Part shown: positions 44,222 through 53,199 of the stretch, one piece after another | Layout: every line of letters begins with the position of its first letter | Numbering within the stretch: the stretch's first letter is position 1 | Source of the DNA: Coriobacteriaceae bacterium AF08-21 | GTDB lineage: Bacteria > Actinomycetota > Coriobacteriia > Coriobacteriales > Coriobacteriaceae | Reading direction: 5' to 3' | Assembly: GCA_027687465.1 (NCBI GenBank) | Contig: JAQCQR010000010.1 | Coordinates: 23,326-87,325 of the forward strand | DNA length: 64,000 nucleotides | Program-made: the position numbers and the translations under genes | The notes under the pieces: generated by a model | What the model was told of the DNA's origin: nothing | Seen by the model: only the letters and a program-made list of their open reading frames with translations | Databases searched by the model: none

Positions 44222-45694
44222 TTACTTGGCCTGCTTATCGAGCGTGGGCTTCATGGCAATCAGGATTGCAGCGGCAACCACAGAGCCAATCACGATGTCC
44301 AGGCAGAACAGCGCGACGTTGTTGGTAGCAAGGGCGACGATAAAGCCACCGTGCGGGACGTAGCAGTCGATACCCTGGAAGGCGGCGAGAGCAGCGCCCA
44401 CGGCAGAGCCGATGCAGATGCCGGGAAGGGTGTGGCCGAGATCCTTGACCGCGAAGGGGATAGCGCCCTCGGTAATGCCGATGCAGCCCATGAACAGTGC
44501 GGAGATACCCATCTGACGATCGGCGTCATCGAACTTATTCTTGGCGATGAGCGCAGCGAGGCCACAGGCGATCGGGGGAACGGCGACGGCGACGCGGAAC
44601 ATACCGTTAGGACCATAGATACCGGATGCCATGATAGCCATGGTAAAGGTCGAGGCGGTCTTGTTGATGGGGCCACCCATGTCGAAGGCGGTCATAACAC
44701 CAATGACCAGACCAAGGACAACAGCGGAGCCGCCCTGCAGGCTGCCGAGCACGCTGGTAAGCCAGTCCATCACAAAGCCAAGCGGCGTGGCCAGGATGTA
44801 GATATAGGCCATACCCAGGACAAGCGAGGTCAGAATCGGGATAATCAGGATGGGCATGATGGTCTGGATGGTGTTGTTGACCTTCCAGGTCTTCATCCAG
44901 CGGACAAAGTAGCCGCAGATGACCGCCATGATCATGGCGCCCAAGAAACCGGTCGAAACGCTGTTGCCGTTAGGGGTAACGACTGCGTTGTTGACCAGGT
45001 AGCCCAGGACAAAACCGGGGGCGAGCGCGGGCTTACCGGCCATCGAGTAGGCGATGTATGCCGCAAGCACCGGAATCATCATAGAGATGCCGGCCATGCC
45101 GATGGTGTTAAGGCTCACCATCAACGGGTTGGTGACCTCCATGCCGCTAGCACCGGCAGTACCGGATGCCAACGAGAAGGCGAGGAACACGCCACCGATA
45201 ACGACAATGGGGATAAAATAGGAAACGCCGGTATTGAATGCATTGAGCAGCGTCTTGCCAGGATCGGCAAAGATAGACTGCTTGGACGCCGGTGTCGGGG
45301 CCTGCGGGGCAGCGGAGACGGCCTTCTTCTCTGCCTTGGCCTCGGCCTTGGGCGCGTCAACGGCGCCACCCGTCGCCTTGATGATCTCGACAGCCTGGTC
45401 GATGATCTTGACCGGATCGGCGATCACATCGGAAGTACCGACCTTGAGGAACTTGCCCTCGGCCATCTTCTGCTCAAAACGGTCCTCGTTCTCGACACCC
45501 ACGTCGACGGACTCCAGGACCAGGTCGGCGGAATCCACGTCTTCCTGCGTCAGCTCGTTCTCGATGCCCAGACCACCCTGAGCCTCGACTTTGCACTCGA
45601 TGCCACGGGCGGCGCATTCATCTTGAATCGCCTTCTGGGCCATATACGTGTGGGCAATACCCACGGTACAGGCGGCAACGCCTACGATCTTCAT
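44222..45694 (-). CDS. PTS EIIBC component (fructose family)
   Basis: The 490-residue membrane transporter joins an N-terminal EIIB domain (about residues 1-100, phospho-Cys9 in GVAACTVGIAHT) to a Pro/Ala/Lys linker and an EIIC domain (about 130-485). EIIC shows GGPINKTASTF and GCIGITEGAIPFA, typical of the fructose-mannitol family. The B-loop reads CTVG where CPTG is usual. It imports and phosphorylates the operon's sugar, whose identity cannot be read from sequence. ATG 45694 has AGAGGG upstream; the longer frame to 45796 is less likely. Confidence 0.93.
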   Translation of the reverse strand: MKIVGVAACTVGIAHTYMAQKAIQDECAARGIECKVEAQGGLGIENELTQEDVDSADLVLESVDVGVENEDRFEQKMAEGKFLKVGTSDVIADPVKIIDQAVEIIKATGGAVDAPKAEAKAEKKAVSAAPQAPTPASKQSIFADPGKTLLNAFNTGVSYFIPIVVIGGVFLAFSLASGTAGASGMEVTNPLMVSLNTIGMAGISMMIPVLAAYIAYSMAGKPALAPGFVLGYLVNNAVVTPNGNSVSTGFLGAMIMAVICGYFVRWMKTWKVNNTIQTIMPILIIPILTSLVLGMAYIYILATPLGFVMDWLTSVLGSLQGGSAVVLGLVIGVMTAFDMGGPINKTASTFTMAIMASGIYGPNGMFRVAVAVPPIACGLAALIAKNKFDDADRQMGISALFMGCIGITEGAIPFAVKDLGHTLPGICIGSAVGAALAAFQGIDCYVPHGGFIVALATNNVALFCLDIVIGSVVAAAILIAMKPTLDKQAK

Positions 45695-45832
45695 TGCTTC
45701 CCTCTTTTCATAGAGTTGCGTGCGCAAGACACCGTTTGCGGAGGCCTCCGGAGCATCCCCTGCCGTTTGGACTTGCTGTCTTTTCGACAAGACCAATATA
45801 GGTGCTCGTTTTTCTTAATGCCAGCTTATTTC

Positions 45833-45887
45833 GGTAAACGCGCAGGTCAGAGCGTTGGTTATGCGATTTAGTTATGCGTTTAACCAA
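45833..45887. promoter_or_regulatory. Operator candidates in the pts-lacI divergent region
   Basis: GGTAAACGCGC (45833-45843) and, in opposite orientation, GGTTAAACGCAT (45874-45885 on the minus strand) are related half-sites. TTGGTTA and TAACCAA (45855-45861, 45881-45887) add an inverted repeat, and GTTATGCG occurs twice. A TATATT -10 candidate for the PTS operon lies near 45795-45800. Regulation by the divergent LacI protein is likely. The remaining 45888-46109 stretch shows no gene. Confidence 0.5.
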
Positions 45888-46109
45888 AAATGAATCCTGC
45901 GATTTTACCCTCGATTTCAAAAGTCAAGAAGTATTTGATTTTCTCGGTAGACGGCAGATGCGCATGCCGGTCACAAATTTCGACCCCACCCGTATACCGC
46001 ATTTGTTGCATACTCATATGAAAGGAAAAAGTCGCTCACCGAAGCGTATCCCTCACCAAGACTCAAAGTCATCATGTTGGAAAATGCTCATCTGTCGGAA
46101 GGAGTCGCT

Positions 46110-47120
46110 GTGGCAAAACAGCGCGTTACGATCGCAGACGTCGCTCGAGAGGCGGGAACCTCGACGGCAAGCGTCTCGTATTACCTCAACGACAAACGAG
46201 AAAAGCTTAGCGAGAAGACGCAGGCAAAGATTGCGCGCGTCATCAAGGAACTCGGATACGTTCCCAACGCCCAAGCGCAAACGCTCACCGGCAAACAGAC
46301 CCACGTCATTGCCATCATCATTTTGGATAACACCAACAAGTGGGCGGGCCTCGTCCTCAACGGCATGGAGCAGGTCATGCTCCCCGCGGGCTACCAGACG
46401 GTCGTTTGCACGAGCAACTTTAACCCCGAGACCGAGCTCATGTACGTCGACAAGATGCTCTCGCTGGGCGTCGATGGCTTTATCATCCAGCCCACGGCAA
46501 ACTTCAAAGCCGTGCACGACCGCATTAGACGCGCCGGCAAGCCCGTCGTCTTTTTTGACGCGGCCATCTACAGCCCAGGCACCAGCTGGATCAAAACCAA
46601 CCTCTACGACGGCGTGTACAACGCCACGCAGGCGCTTCTCGATGCCGGCTACGAGGACTTTTTCTCCATTGCCGCCAATATGACCGAAATGCGCACCCGC
46701 ATGGAACGTTTTCAGGGATATGCCGAGGCATTAGCCGCGAATGGGCAGCTCTACAAAGCCATCCCCATCGATCACAACAAGCCGTCAATCAACGAGCTCA
46801 CCGAATACTTTAAATACAAGTTCAACCCCGCCAAGCGCACGCTCATCTTTGTCCAAAACCAATGGGCGCTCCCCCGCGTCTACAAGGCACTTCAGCCCAT
46901 GGCCCATCTGCTTCCGCAGCAAATCGGCCTTTTGGGACTCAACTGCGAAGACTGGACTAATCTCACCACACCGACCGTCTCCACCATCATCGAGCCCGTC
47001 GACCAGGAAGGTCGCGAAGCAGCCGAGATGCTGCTCGCCCTACTTGACGGCAGCAGCGAACCCGGCGAGCAGCGCATTCTCGAGTGCAAGCTCAACTGGC
47101 TCGACTCCACCTCGATCTAG
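46110..47120 (+). CDS. LacI-family repressor of the PTS operon
   Basis: The 336-residue protein has an N-terminal LacI helix-turn-helix (VTIADVAREAGTSTASVSYY) and hinge (NAQAQTLTGK), then a periplasmic-binding-protein-like sugar domain. The start is GTG 46110, with GGAAGGAG just upstream; ATG 46074 would put this ribosome site inside the gene. It is divergent from the EIIBC-GatZ-tal-tkt-EIIA operon and probably represses it until the sugar or its phosphate binds. Confidence 0.9.
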   Translation: MAKQRVTIADVAREAGTSTASVSYYLNDKREKLSEKTQAKIARVIKELGYVPNAQAQTLTGKQTHVIAIIILDNTNKWAGLVLNGMEQVMLPAGYQTVVCTSNFNPETELMYVDKMLSLGVDGFIIQPTANFKAVHDRIRRAGKPVVFFDAAIYSPGTSWIKTNLYDGVYNATQALLDAGYEDFFSIAANMTEMRTRMERFQGYAEALAANGQLYKAIPIDHNKPSINELTEYFKYKFNPAKRTLIFVQNQWALPRVYKALQPMAHLLPQQIGLLGLNCEDWTNLTTPTVSTIIEPVDQEGREAAEMLLALLDGSSEPGEQRILECKLNWLDSTSI

Positions 47121-47125
47121 ACCGC

Positions 47126-47154
47126 GGGACAAATAAATCAGGAGTGTTTGTCCC
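47126..47154 (+). terminator. GGGACAAA hairpin after the LacI gene
   Basis: GGGACAAA pairs with TTTGTCCC (47126-47133, 47147-47154) five bases past the stop. There is no strong T-run; similar in type to the GGGACAG palindromes. Confidence 0.5.
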
Positions 47155-47239
47155 AAATCTTAAGTATTTGTTCGATAGAACGGCCCCTGCCGGCTCCTGC
47201 TAGACTGGTAGATTCCCAACCGTCCCTCCAGGAGCCTCA

Positions 47240-48205
47240 ATGTCGCGCAAGTCCGCCTACAAGCAAGTACTTTCCATCGGCACCGCCGTGGTGCTGGGGT
47301 TTGCACTGTTTACGGGATCGCTTGACGGGGCGCCCAAGCTGCTGTCGCCGCAAAGCGATGAACAGGCGGCGGCCCTGGCCGAGAAGCAAAACGAGAGCCC
47401 CAGCCGCACCGATGACGAGGCGGACTTGGTCGCCCGGCTCGAATCGGGAACAGCGAGCTCCGAGGACTCCGGCGATGGCTCCGAATCCGCCACGATCAAC
47501 ACCAACGGCAACGTTGCCGAGGACAGCTCCACCACCCCCGTCGACGAAGTGGAAAACCCCGACCTCAACCGCGCGCGCGGCGTATACCTCACCAGCATTC
47601 CCGACTACGCCGGCAACCCCTACGTTGCCCTCCGCGCCGACGGCACGCATCCGCTCGGCACGCCGTCGTTCACGCTCGATGAGTACGAACGGGCCACCGA
47701 AGAGGGCTGCTTTAAGAAATTCTCCAAGCTCGACAGCCTGGGCCGCACCCGCAAAGCGCTCGCCTGCGTAGGCCCCGAGTCGCTCGGTCAAGGCGAGCGC
47801 GGCGATATCTCGCGTATCCATCCCGCTGGATGGCGTCAGCAGCGCTACGACTTTATTCCGGGCCAGAGCCTCTACAACCGCTGCCACCTTATCGCCTGGT
47901 CGCTCTGCGGCGAAAACGCCAACCGTAAGAATCTCCTCACCGGCACGCGCTATCTCAACGAGACGGGCATGCTACCGTTTGAAGAGCAGATTCTCAACTA
48001 TATTCGCGATACGGGCAACCATGTTCTCTATCGCGTCACGCCCATGTATAACGAAGAGGAACTTGTCTGCCGCGGCGTGCGCCTCGAGGCGCAATCGGTC
48101 GAGGACCACGGCAAGGCCCTCTGCTTCCACGCATACTGCTACAACCTGCAGCCGCATGTGCAGATCGACTACGCCACCGGCCGCAATCAGGCATCCGGAG
48201 ACTAG
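47240..48205 (+). CDS. Secreted or anchored DNA/RNA non-specific endonuclease
   Basis: The 321-residue protein has an N-terminal membrane or signal segment (about residues 8-26), a disordered Ser/Glu/Asp-rich linker to about residue 105 and a nuclease domain. The beta-beta-alpha metal motif reads YNRCHLIAWSLCGENANRKN with His216 as probable general base and Asn residues as metal ligands. It resembles EndA-type DNA-entry nucleases but has NRCH instead of the DRGH common in the family. Likely acts outside the cell on DNA or RNA. ATG follows CCAGGAGCC. Confidence 0.9.
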   Translation: MSRKSAYKQVLSIGTAVVLGFALFTGSLDGAPKLLSPQSDEQAAALAEKQNESPSRTDDEADLVARLESGTASSEDSGDGSESATINTNGNVAEDSSTTPVDEVENPDLNRARGVYLTSIPDYAGNPYVALRADGTHPLGTPSFTLDEYERATEEGCFKKFSKLDSLGRTRKALACVGPESLGQGERGDISRIHPAGWRQQRYDFIPGQSLYNRCHLIAWSLCGENANRKNLLTGTRYLNETGMLPFEEQILNYIRDTGNHVLYRVTPMYNEEELVCRGVRLEAQSVEDHGKALCFHAYCYNLQPHVQIDYATGRNQASGD

Positions 48206-48269
48206 GGCCGACCGCGCCGCCCGTAACCCAAAAAATGATCCGTTTTCCTCCGTCCCCAAGGGATCAAAT

Positions 48270-48303
48270 AAGGCCGCCCCGGTTACCCAGGGCGGCCTTT
48301 TCG
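48270..48303 (+). terminator. Terminator after the nuclease gene
   Basis: AAGGCCGCCC pairs with GGGCGGCCTT, followed by TTCG. It lies 64 bp past the stop and 30 bp before the end of the convergent EF-G-like gene. Confidence 0.8.
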
Positions 48304-48334
48304 TCAGCACCTACATTGCAGGCAAAGCCCCGCC

Positions 48335-50410
48335 CTACTTAGCGCGACCCTCCTCATAGCGCTCGACCAGCTTGGCCTGAACGTCATAAGGCACCTGCTC
48401 GTAGCCAGCGGGCTTCATGGTAAAGTCGCCCGTGCCGCGCGTGATAGAGCGCAGGCGCGTCGAGTAATCCGTCAGCTCGGCCAGCGGGGCCTGGGCAATG
48501 ACCACGGTATCGCCGCGCTCGTCGGTCTCCATGCCTGTCACGCGACCGCGCGAGGCCGAGATGTCGCCCATCACGGCGCCGGCATAGCTCTCGGGGATAG
48601 TCACCGTGATTTCCTCGATGGGCTCCAGCACCACCGGGTCGGCATCGGCGCACGCCTTGCGCAGGCCGATGCGGGCCGCCGCGCGGAACGCCATCTCGTT
48701 GGAGTCGACGCTGTGATACGAGCCATCGTACACAGCCACGCGAATGCCCGTGAGCGGGTAGCCGGCGATGATGCCGTCCTTCATAGTCTCCTGGACGCCC
48801 TTGTCCACGGCAGGGATCAGCGAGCGCGGAATGCGGCCGCCCACGACCTCGTCCACAAACTCATAACCGTCGCTCGTACCGTCGGCGGCAATCATCGGCT
48901 CCACACGCAGCCAGCAGTCACCATACTGACCGGCGCCACCGGTCTGCTTCTTGTGGCGGCCCTGGGCGCTCGCCGTGCGGCGGATGGTCTCGCGATACGG
49001 AATGCGGATCGGCACGCTCTTGGCGGCGACCTTGGTGCGGTCCTCCAAACGGTTGAGCAGGACCGAAACCTGCGCCTCGCCCACCGCCGAGATAATGGTC
49101 TGGCCGGTCTCCTCATCGCGGTCGATACTCATGGTCGGATCGGCCTTACAAGCCTTCTCGATAAACGTGTAGAGCTTCTCTTCGTCGCCGCGATTCTCGG
49201 CCTCAATGGCGATGCGGTACTGAGAGTTGGGGAACTTAAACGCAGCAGCCTCGACCTTACCGGTAATGGAGAGCGTATCGCCCGTCTCGGCCGCCAGCTT
49301 GGGCGCCACGATGATGTCGCCGGCATAGGCGTGACCGACCTCGGTCATGTCGCGACCGCACATCACATACAGGTGAGCCAGACGGTCGCCCTTGCGCGTG
49401 CGCGCGTTGATCAGCTCAAGACCCGGCTCAAGCGTACCCGTCAGCACCTTGATAAAGCTGATGCGACCCTGCTGCGGATCGGCCAGTGTCTTAAACACAA
49501 ACGCCACCGGACGGTCATCGTCACTCGAGATCTTAAGCGAATCGCCGTCGATGAGCGGCATCTCGCCGTAGTCGGTCGGCGCCGGGAAGTACGTCGCGAT
49601 GTCGTCCATCAGCGAGTTGACGCCCTGCTCCTTAATGCAATCGCCCGCAAAGACCGGCACAAAGATGCGCTCGGCAATCGCCTTCGACAGCAAGCCCTCA
49701 AGCTCCTCCTGCGTCAGCGTCTCCTCGCCTTCCAAGTACTTCATCATCAGCTCATCGTCGGCCTCGGCCACCAGCTCGCACAGATGGTCATGGGCCTCCT
49801 CGGCCTGGGCACGATACTCCTCGGGAATCTCCGACTCAACGGCCTCGGCGCCGTTGCAATGGCGCGCCTTCATGCGCACCAGGTCGATGATGCCGTCAAA
49901 GTCCTCGCCTTCGCCCCAGGGAAGAGCCACGGCGCCCAGGCGCGTACCAAAGCGCTCCTGCAGCAGGTCCATTGTGGTCGCAAAGCTGGCCTCGGAGCGC
50001 GACAGGCGGTTTACGAACACCGCACGCGCCAGGCGCAGATCCTCGGCGGCATACCAGAGCTTAACCGTCGTAGGCTGCGGGCCGGCCTCGGCGTCGACCA
50101 CAAACAGGGCCGTCTCGCAGACGCTCATCGCGGCAAAGGCGTCGCCGATAAAATCGGGATAACACGGGGCATCGAGCACATTGATGCGTGCGCCCTTCCA
50201 GTCGATCGGCGCAATGGTCGTCGAAATGGAAAATGCACGCTTGACCTCTTCGGGGTCATAGTCGAGCGTGGGCTTGGTGCCGTCGTGGCCGCCAAGGCGG
50301 GCGGTCTTGCCGGAAAGGTGGAGCATGGCCTCGGCGAGTGAAGTCTTGCCCACCCCGCCTTGGCCTACGAGCACCACGTTCCTTACGTTACCGGTCTTGG
50401 GAGCACCCAT
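48335..50410 (-). CDS. Elongation factor G-like protein (EF-G2 type)
   Basis: The 691-residue protein shows the EF-G order: G domain (about 12-270), domain II, III, IV and V. Its G motifs differ from translating EF-G: G1 is GQGGVGKTS, G3 is DAPCYPDF rather than DTPGHVDF, and the G4 position reads NRLSR instead of NKxD. This matches the actinobacterial EF-G2/FusA2-like paralogues of unknown function, perhaps linked to ribosome stalling or stress. ATG 50410 has a perfect AAGGAGGT ribosome site; sequence upstream is unlikely to be coding. Confidence 0.9.
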   Translation of the reverse strand: MGAPKTGNVRNVVLVGQGGVGKTSLAEAMLHLSGKTARLGGHDGTKPTLDYDPEEVKRAFSISTTIAPIDWKGARINVLDAPCYPDFIGDAFAAMSVCETALFVVDAEAGPQPTTVKLWYAAEDLRLARAVFVNRLSRSEASFATTMDLLQERFGTRLGAVALPWGEGEDFDGIIDLVRMKARHCNGAEAVESEIPEEYRAQAEEAHDHLCELVAEADDELMMKYLEGEETLTQEELEGLLSKAIAERIFVPVFAGDCIKEQGVNSLMDDIATYFPAPTDYGEMPLIDGDSLKISSDDDRPVAFVFKTLADPQQGRISFIKVLTGTLEPGLELINARTRKGDRLAHLYVMCGRDMTEVGHAYAGDIIVAPKLAAETGDTLSITGKVEAAAFKFPNSQYRIAIEAENRGDEEKLYTFIEKACKADPTMSIDRDEETGQTIISAVGEAQVSVLLNRLEDRTKVAAKSVPIRIPYRETIRRTASAQGRHKKQTGGAGQYGDCWLRVEPMIAADGTSDGYEFVDEVVGGRIPRSLIPAVDKGVQETMKDGIIAGYPLTGIRVAVYDGSYHSVDSNEMAFRAAARIGLRKACADADPVVLEPIEEITVTIPESYAGAVMGDISASRGRVTGMETDERGDTVVIAQAPLAELTDYSTRLRSITRGTGDFTMKPAGYEQVPYDVQAKLVERYEEGRAK

Positions 50411-50647
50411 GATGACCTCCTTGCAGGGCCGCGCGCAATGCGCGACGCCAACGGGGAGAGTTCGCGGTCGGTGCCATCCCGGGAGCAGCATGGTCGGCAG
50501 CCGAGCCGACTCACCCTCCAAATGTCCTATGCCACCACCCTACCCTCACGGGCGGCTGTCCATGCAGACCTTTCGGCACGCGTATGGATACAGGCGGCGA
50601 GAGGAAGAGACAGGCTTTTCAGGCAATTATTGAACCCCGTCGATGTA

Positions 50648-50687
50648 AACAAAAAGCCGCCACAGACCGTAAGACCTGTGGCGGCTT
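50648..50687 (-). terminator. Terminator of the amino-acid ABC operon
   Basis: AAGCCGCCACAG pairs with CTGTGGCGGCTT (50654-50665 with 50676-50687), followed on the minus strand by TTTTGTTT. Confidence 0.85.
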
Positions 50688-50729
50688 CGCCTCAATTGCC
50701 TCAATTAATAGTTGAGTAAATACCTGAGT

Positions 50730-51494
50730 CTATCCCTCGATACGGCTCAAGAACTCACGCGTGCGCTGCTCGCGCGGATGGTCGATAACCTGCTCGGCAG
50801 GTCCCTCCTCGACAATGCGACCGCCGTCCATAAAGACCACGCGGTCGGCAACATCGCGCGCAAACTGCATTGCGTGGGTCACGATTACCATCGTCATATT
50901 CTGCGCCGCCAGGTCCTTAATGACACGCAGCACCTCGGCCGTCAGCTCGGGATCGAGCGCCGAAGTCGGCTCGTCAAAGAATAAGATTTCCGGATCGAGT
51001 GCCAGGGCGCGGGCAATACTCACGCGCTGCTGCTGACCGCCCGAAAGCTCACACGGCACCTTGTTCTCGTTGCCCGTCAGCCCCATTTGCGCAATCAGCT
51101 CGTGAGCGCGGGCTTCCGCCTGCTCGCGCGGACGCTTAAGCACGCGAATCGGTGCATCGGTGATGTTTTTCATCACCGTATAGTGCGGGAACAGGTTGTA
51201 ATTTTGAAACACCAGGCCGAATCGCGAGCGCGCCTGCTTGGGCACATCGCCCTTCGCATAGACCGCGCCCGAACCCGCATCCGTCGCAACGGCAAGGTCG
51301 CCAAACGAGAGCGAGCCTCCGTCGAGTGTCTCGAGCAGCGTGGCACACCGCAGCAGCGTGGACTTACCGCCGCCCGAAGGTCCGATAATCGCCACGACCT
51401 CACCGCGCTTGACCTCGAGTGAGATATCCTTGAGCACCTCATTGCCGCCAAACGCCTTGCGCGCGTTCGTTATCATCATTACCGTTCCGGACAC
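50730..51494 (-). CDS. Polar amino-acid ABC transporter ATP-binding protein
   Basis: The 254-residue protein has Walker A GPSGGGKST, signature LSGGQQQRV, Walker B ILFFDEPTSALD and switch His in VTHAMQFA, all canonical for the amino-acid importer (GlnQ/ArtP) family. It powers uptake with the permease and binding protein upstream. The start is GTG 51494, because GGAGG lies about 6 bp upstream; ATG 51506 would bury the ribosome site. A 145-bp structured element separates it from the permease gene. Confidence 0.9.
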   Translation of the reverse strand: MSGTVMMITNARKAFGGNEVLKDISLEVKRGEVVAIIGPSGGGKSTLLRCATLLETLDGGSLSFGDLAVATDAGSGAVYAKGDVPKQARSRFGLVFQNYNLFPHYTVMKNITDAPIRVLKRPREQAEARAHELIAQMGLTGNENKVPCELSGGQQQRVSIARALALDPEILFFDEPTSALDPELTAEVLRVIKDLAAQNMTMVIVTHAMQFARDVADRVVFMDGGRIVEEGPAEQVIDHPREQRTREFLSRIEG

Positions 51495-51520
51495 GGGAAC
51501 CTCCATGTGTTTGAGAAGTC

Positions 51521-51664
51521 AGCGAGCGTGTGGCTGACGAGACAATGTGCTTCGAAAGAGGAGCGCCGCGTACTTCTGTACGCAAGCGACGGTTTGAGGA
51601 GCAGATTGGCCGTCAGGCACGCGCGCAGCGTCGAGCAGTCCGCCGTTCGCTAGAACGGCGGAAC
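51521..51664 (-). repeat. Structured element inside the amino-acid ABC operon (divergent copy)
   Basis: Starting three bases after the permease stop (minus strand), a CCGCCGTT / AACGGCGG hairpin is followed by ACTGCTCGACGCTGC and an outer helix (GCGTG...CTGACG with CGTCAG...CACGC). Inside lies GCGTAC-TTCT-GTACGC; the glmS copy also has a TTCT loop. The interior is otherwise diverged, but the ends match those of the glmS and larE copies. Confidence 0.7.
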
Positions 51665-51667
51665 GAT

Positions 51668-52321
51668 CTAGTCATGATAATAGTCCAGCTTCTTTTCGGC
51701 GGCACCCAGCAGCATTTCGACCACAAAGTTAAAGACCCAGTAAATCAGCGCCGCGATCGCAAACGGCACCATGCTCACCTGCGAGGCGACCAGCGCCTTG
51801 GCCGTCGAGAACATCTCACCCACGCCAATGGCAAACGCCAGCGACGTGTCCTTGACCAGCGTGATGATCTCATTGCCCATCGCCGGCAGAATACGCTTGG
51901 CGACCTGCGGCATCACGATATACAGAAACGTCTGCACGCGCGAGTAGCCCAGCACCTCGGCTGCCTCGTATTGACCACGCGGAATGGACTGCAGACCCGA
52001 GCGATAGATCTCGGCAAAGTAACCGGCGTAGTTGATGATGAACGCCACGACGCACGCCGTCCACTTGGAATCGGGCGTGAGCGAAATGCCAAACACGTAG
52101 TACGGGGCAAAGTAGATGGCAAACATCTGCAGCATGAGTGGCGTACCGCGCATGACCGAAATGTAGATGCGCGCAATCCAGCGGAGCGGCGCGATTTTGC
52201 TCATGCGCATAAACGCCACGGGGATTCCCAGCGGAATCGACCCCAGCAGCGTCAGCACAAACAACTGCAAACTGACCAAGAATCCCTGGCCAAGCATCTG
52301 CATCATGACCTGAATAGACAT
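51668..52321 (-). CDS. Polar amino-acid ABC transporter permease
   Basis: The 217-residue membrane protein has several helices and the EAA-loop (QYEAAEVLGYSRVQTFLYIV) that contacts the ATPase, typical of HisM/GlnP-type permeases. Start ATG 52321 overlaps the stop of the binding protein as TAATG. It is the second gene of a binding protein-permease-ATPase operon. Confidence 0.93.
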   Translation of the reverse strand: MSIQVMMQMLGQGFLVSLQLFVLTLLGSIPLGIPVAFMRMSKIAPLRWIARIYISVMRGTPLMLQMFAIYFAPYYVFGISLTPDSKWTACVVAFIINYAGYFAEIYRSGLQSIPRGQYEAAEVLGYSRVQTFLYIVMPQVAKRILPAMGNEIITLVKDTSLAFAIGVGEMFSTAKALVASQVSMVPFAIAALIYWVFNFVVEMLLGAAEKKLDYYHD

Positions 52322-53181
52322 TACTTGAGCACCCAATTATCGAAAGATAGACCATAGCTTGAATACTTATCGCACAGGTCCTTGACCGTGCCGTCCTCGT
52401 AGAGCGCCTTGAGCGACTCGGTCACGGCGTCGGCCGACTTGGTGTCGCCCTTCTTAAAGCCGACGGCGTAGTGCTCGCTGGACAGCGGCTCATCAAGCTG
52501 CGTATAAGCATCGGGCTTGGCGGCAAGCTGATACTGGGCAATCGAAAGGTCGCAAGCCACGGCATCGACCGCGCCGCTCTCGAGCTGCATAAAGGCTGTG
52601 TTGTACTCACCGATGGTATCGAGCGTGGCAAACGTCGCGGCCAGATCCTTCTGGTCGCCCTCGAGCACATCCTGTGCGGCGGAATCGGTCTGGGTAATCA
52701 CGGTCTTGCCGGCAAGATCGTCCCAGCTCTTGATACCCGCGTCCTTCTTGACCACGAGCACCTGCTCGTTGAGCATGTACGGCTCGGAGAACGTGTAGTC
52801 GTCCTCGCGACCCTCCATGGTAAAGCCGTTCCAGATGCAGTTGATGGCACCCGAGTTGAGCAGCGTATCCTTGGCATCCCAATCGATGGCCTCGTATTTG
52901 ACCTCCCAGCCCTGCTTATCGGCAACGGCCTTGGCCAGATCAAGGTCAAAGCCCGTATATTCGCCGTCATCGCCCACAAAGCCGTACGGAGGATAGGACT
53001 TGTCAAAGCCCACCACGAGCTTTTTGGACTCGGCGGCGCCCTTCACGTCCTTTGCCGCGGCAGAGCCGGCAGCAGAGCCCTTAGCGGCACCGCCGCCACA
53101 ACCGACAAGACCAAGGCCGAGCACCGTGGCGAGCGAGCCGGCTAGACCAACAAACTGACGACGAGACATATCGGTATTCAT
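52321..53181 (-). CDS. Amino-acid ABC transporter substrate-binding lipoprotein
   Basis: The 286-residue protein is a type-3 periplasmic-binding-type solute receptor (KKLVVGFDKSYPPYGFVGDDGEY, then GFDLDLAKAVADKQGW). The leader has SRRQF at residues 6-10, a twin-arginine-like motif, and a lipobox ending LVGC (Cys28), so it may be exported folded by Tat and lipidated. Specificity within polar amino acids is not clear. ATG 53181 has AAGGGGG 6 bp upstream. It is first in the operon. Confidence 0.92.
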   Translation of the reverse strand: MNTDMSRRQFVGLAGSLATVLGLGLVGCGGGAAKGSAAGSAAAKDVKGAAESKKLVVGFDKSYPPYGFVGDDGEYTGFDLDLAKAVADKQGWEVKYEAIDWDAKDTLLNSGAINCIWNGFTMEGREDDYTFSEPYMLNEQVLVVKKDAGIKSWDDLAGKTVITQTDSAAQDVLEGDQKDLAATFATLDTIGEYNTAFMQLESGAVDAVACDLSIAQYQLAAKPDAYTQLDEPLSSEHYAVGFKKGDTKSADAVTESLKALYEDGTVKDLCDKYSSYGLSFDNWVLK

Positions 53182-53199
53182 GGTATTCCCCCTTGGTGG

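Noticed and set aside
42737..45871. A 1044-codon open frame on the plus strand
   Set aside because: It is exactly antisense to the GatZ-like and EIIBC genes, is rich in His, Asp and Val as expected for an antisense frame in high-GC DNA, and shows no domain.
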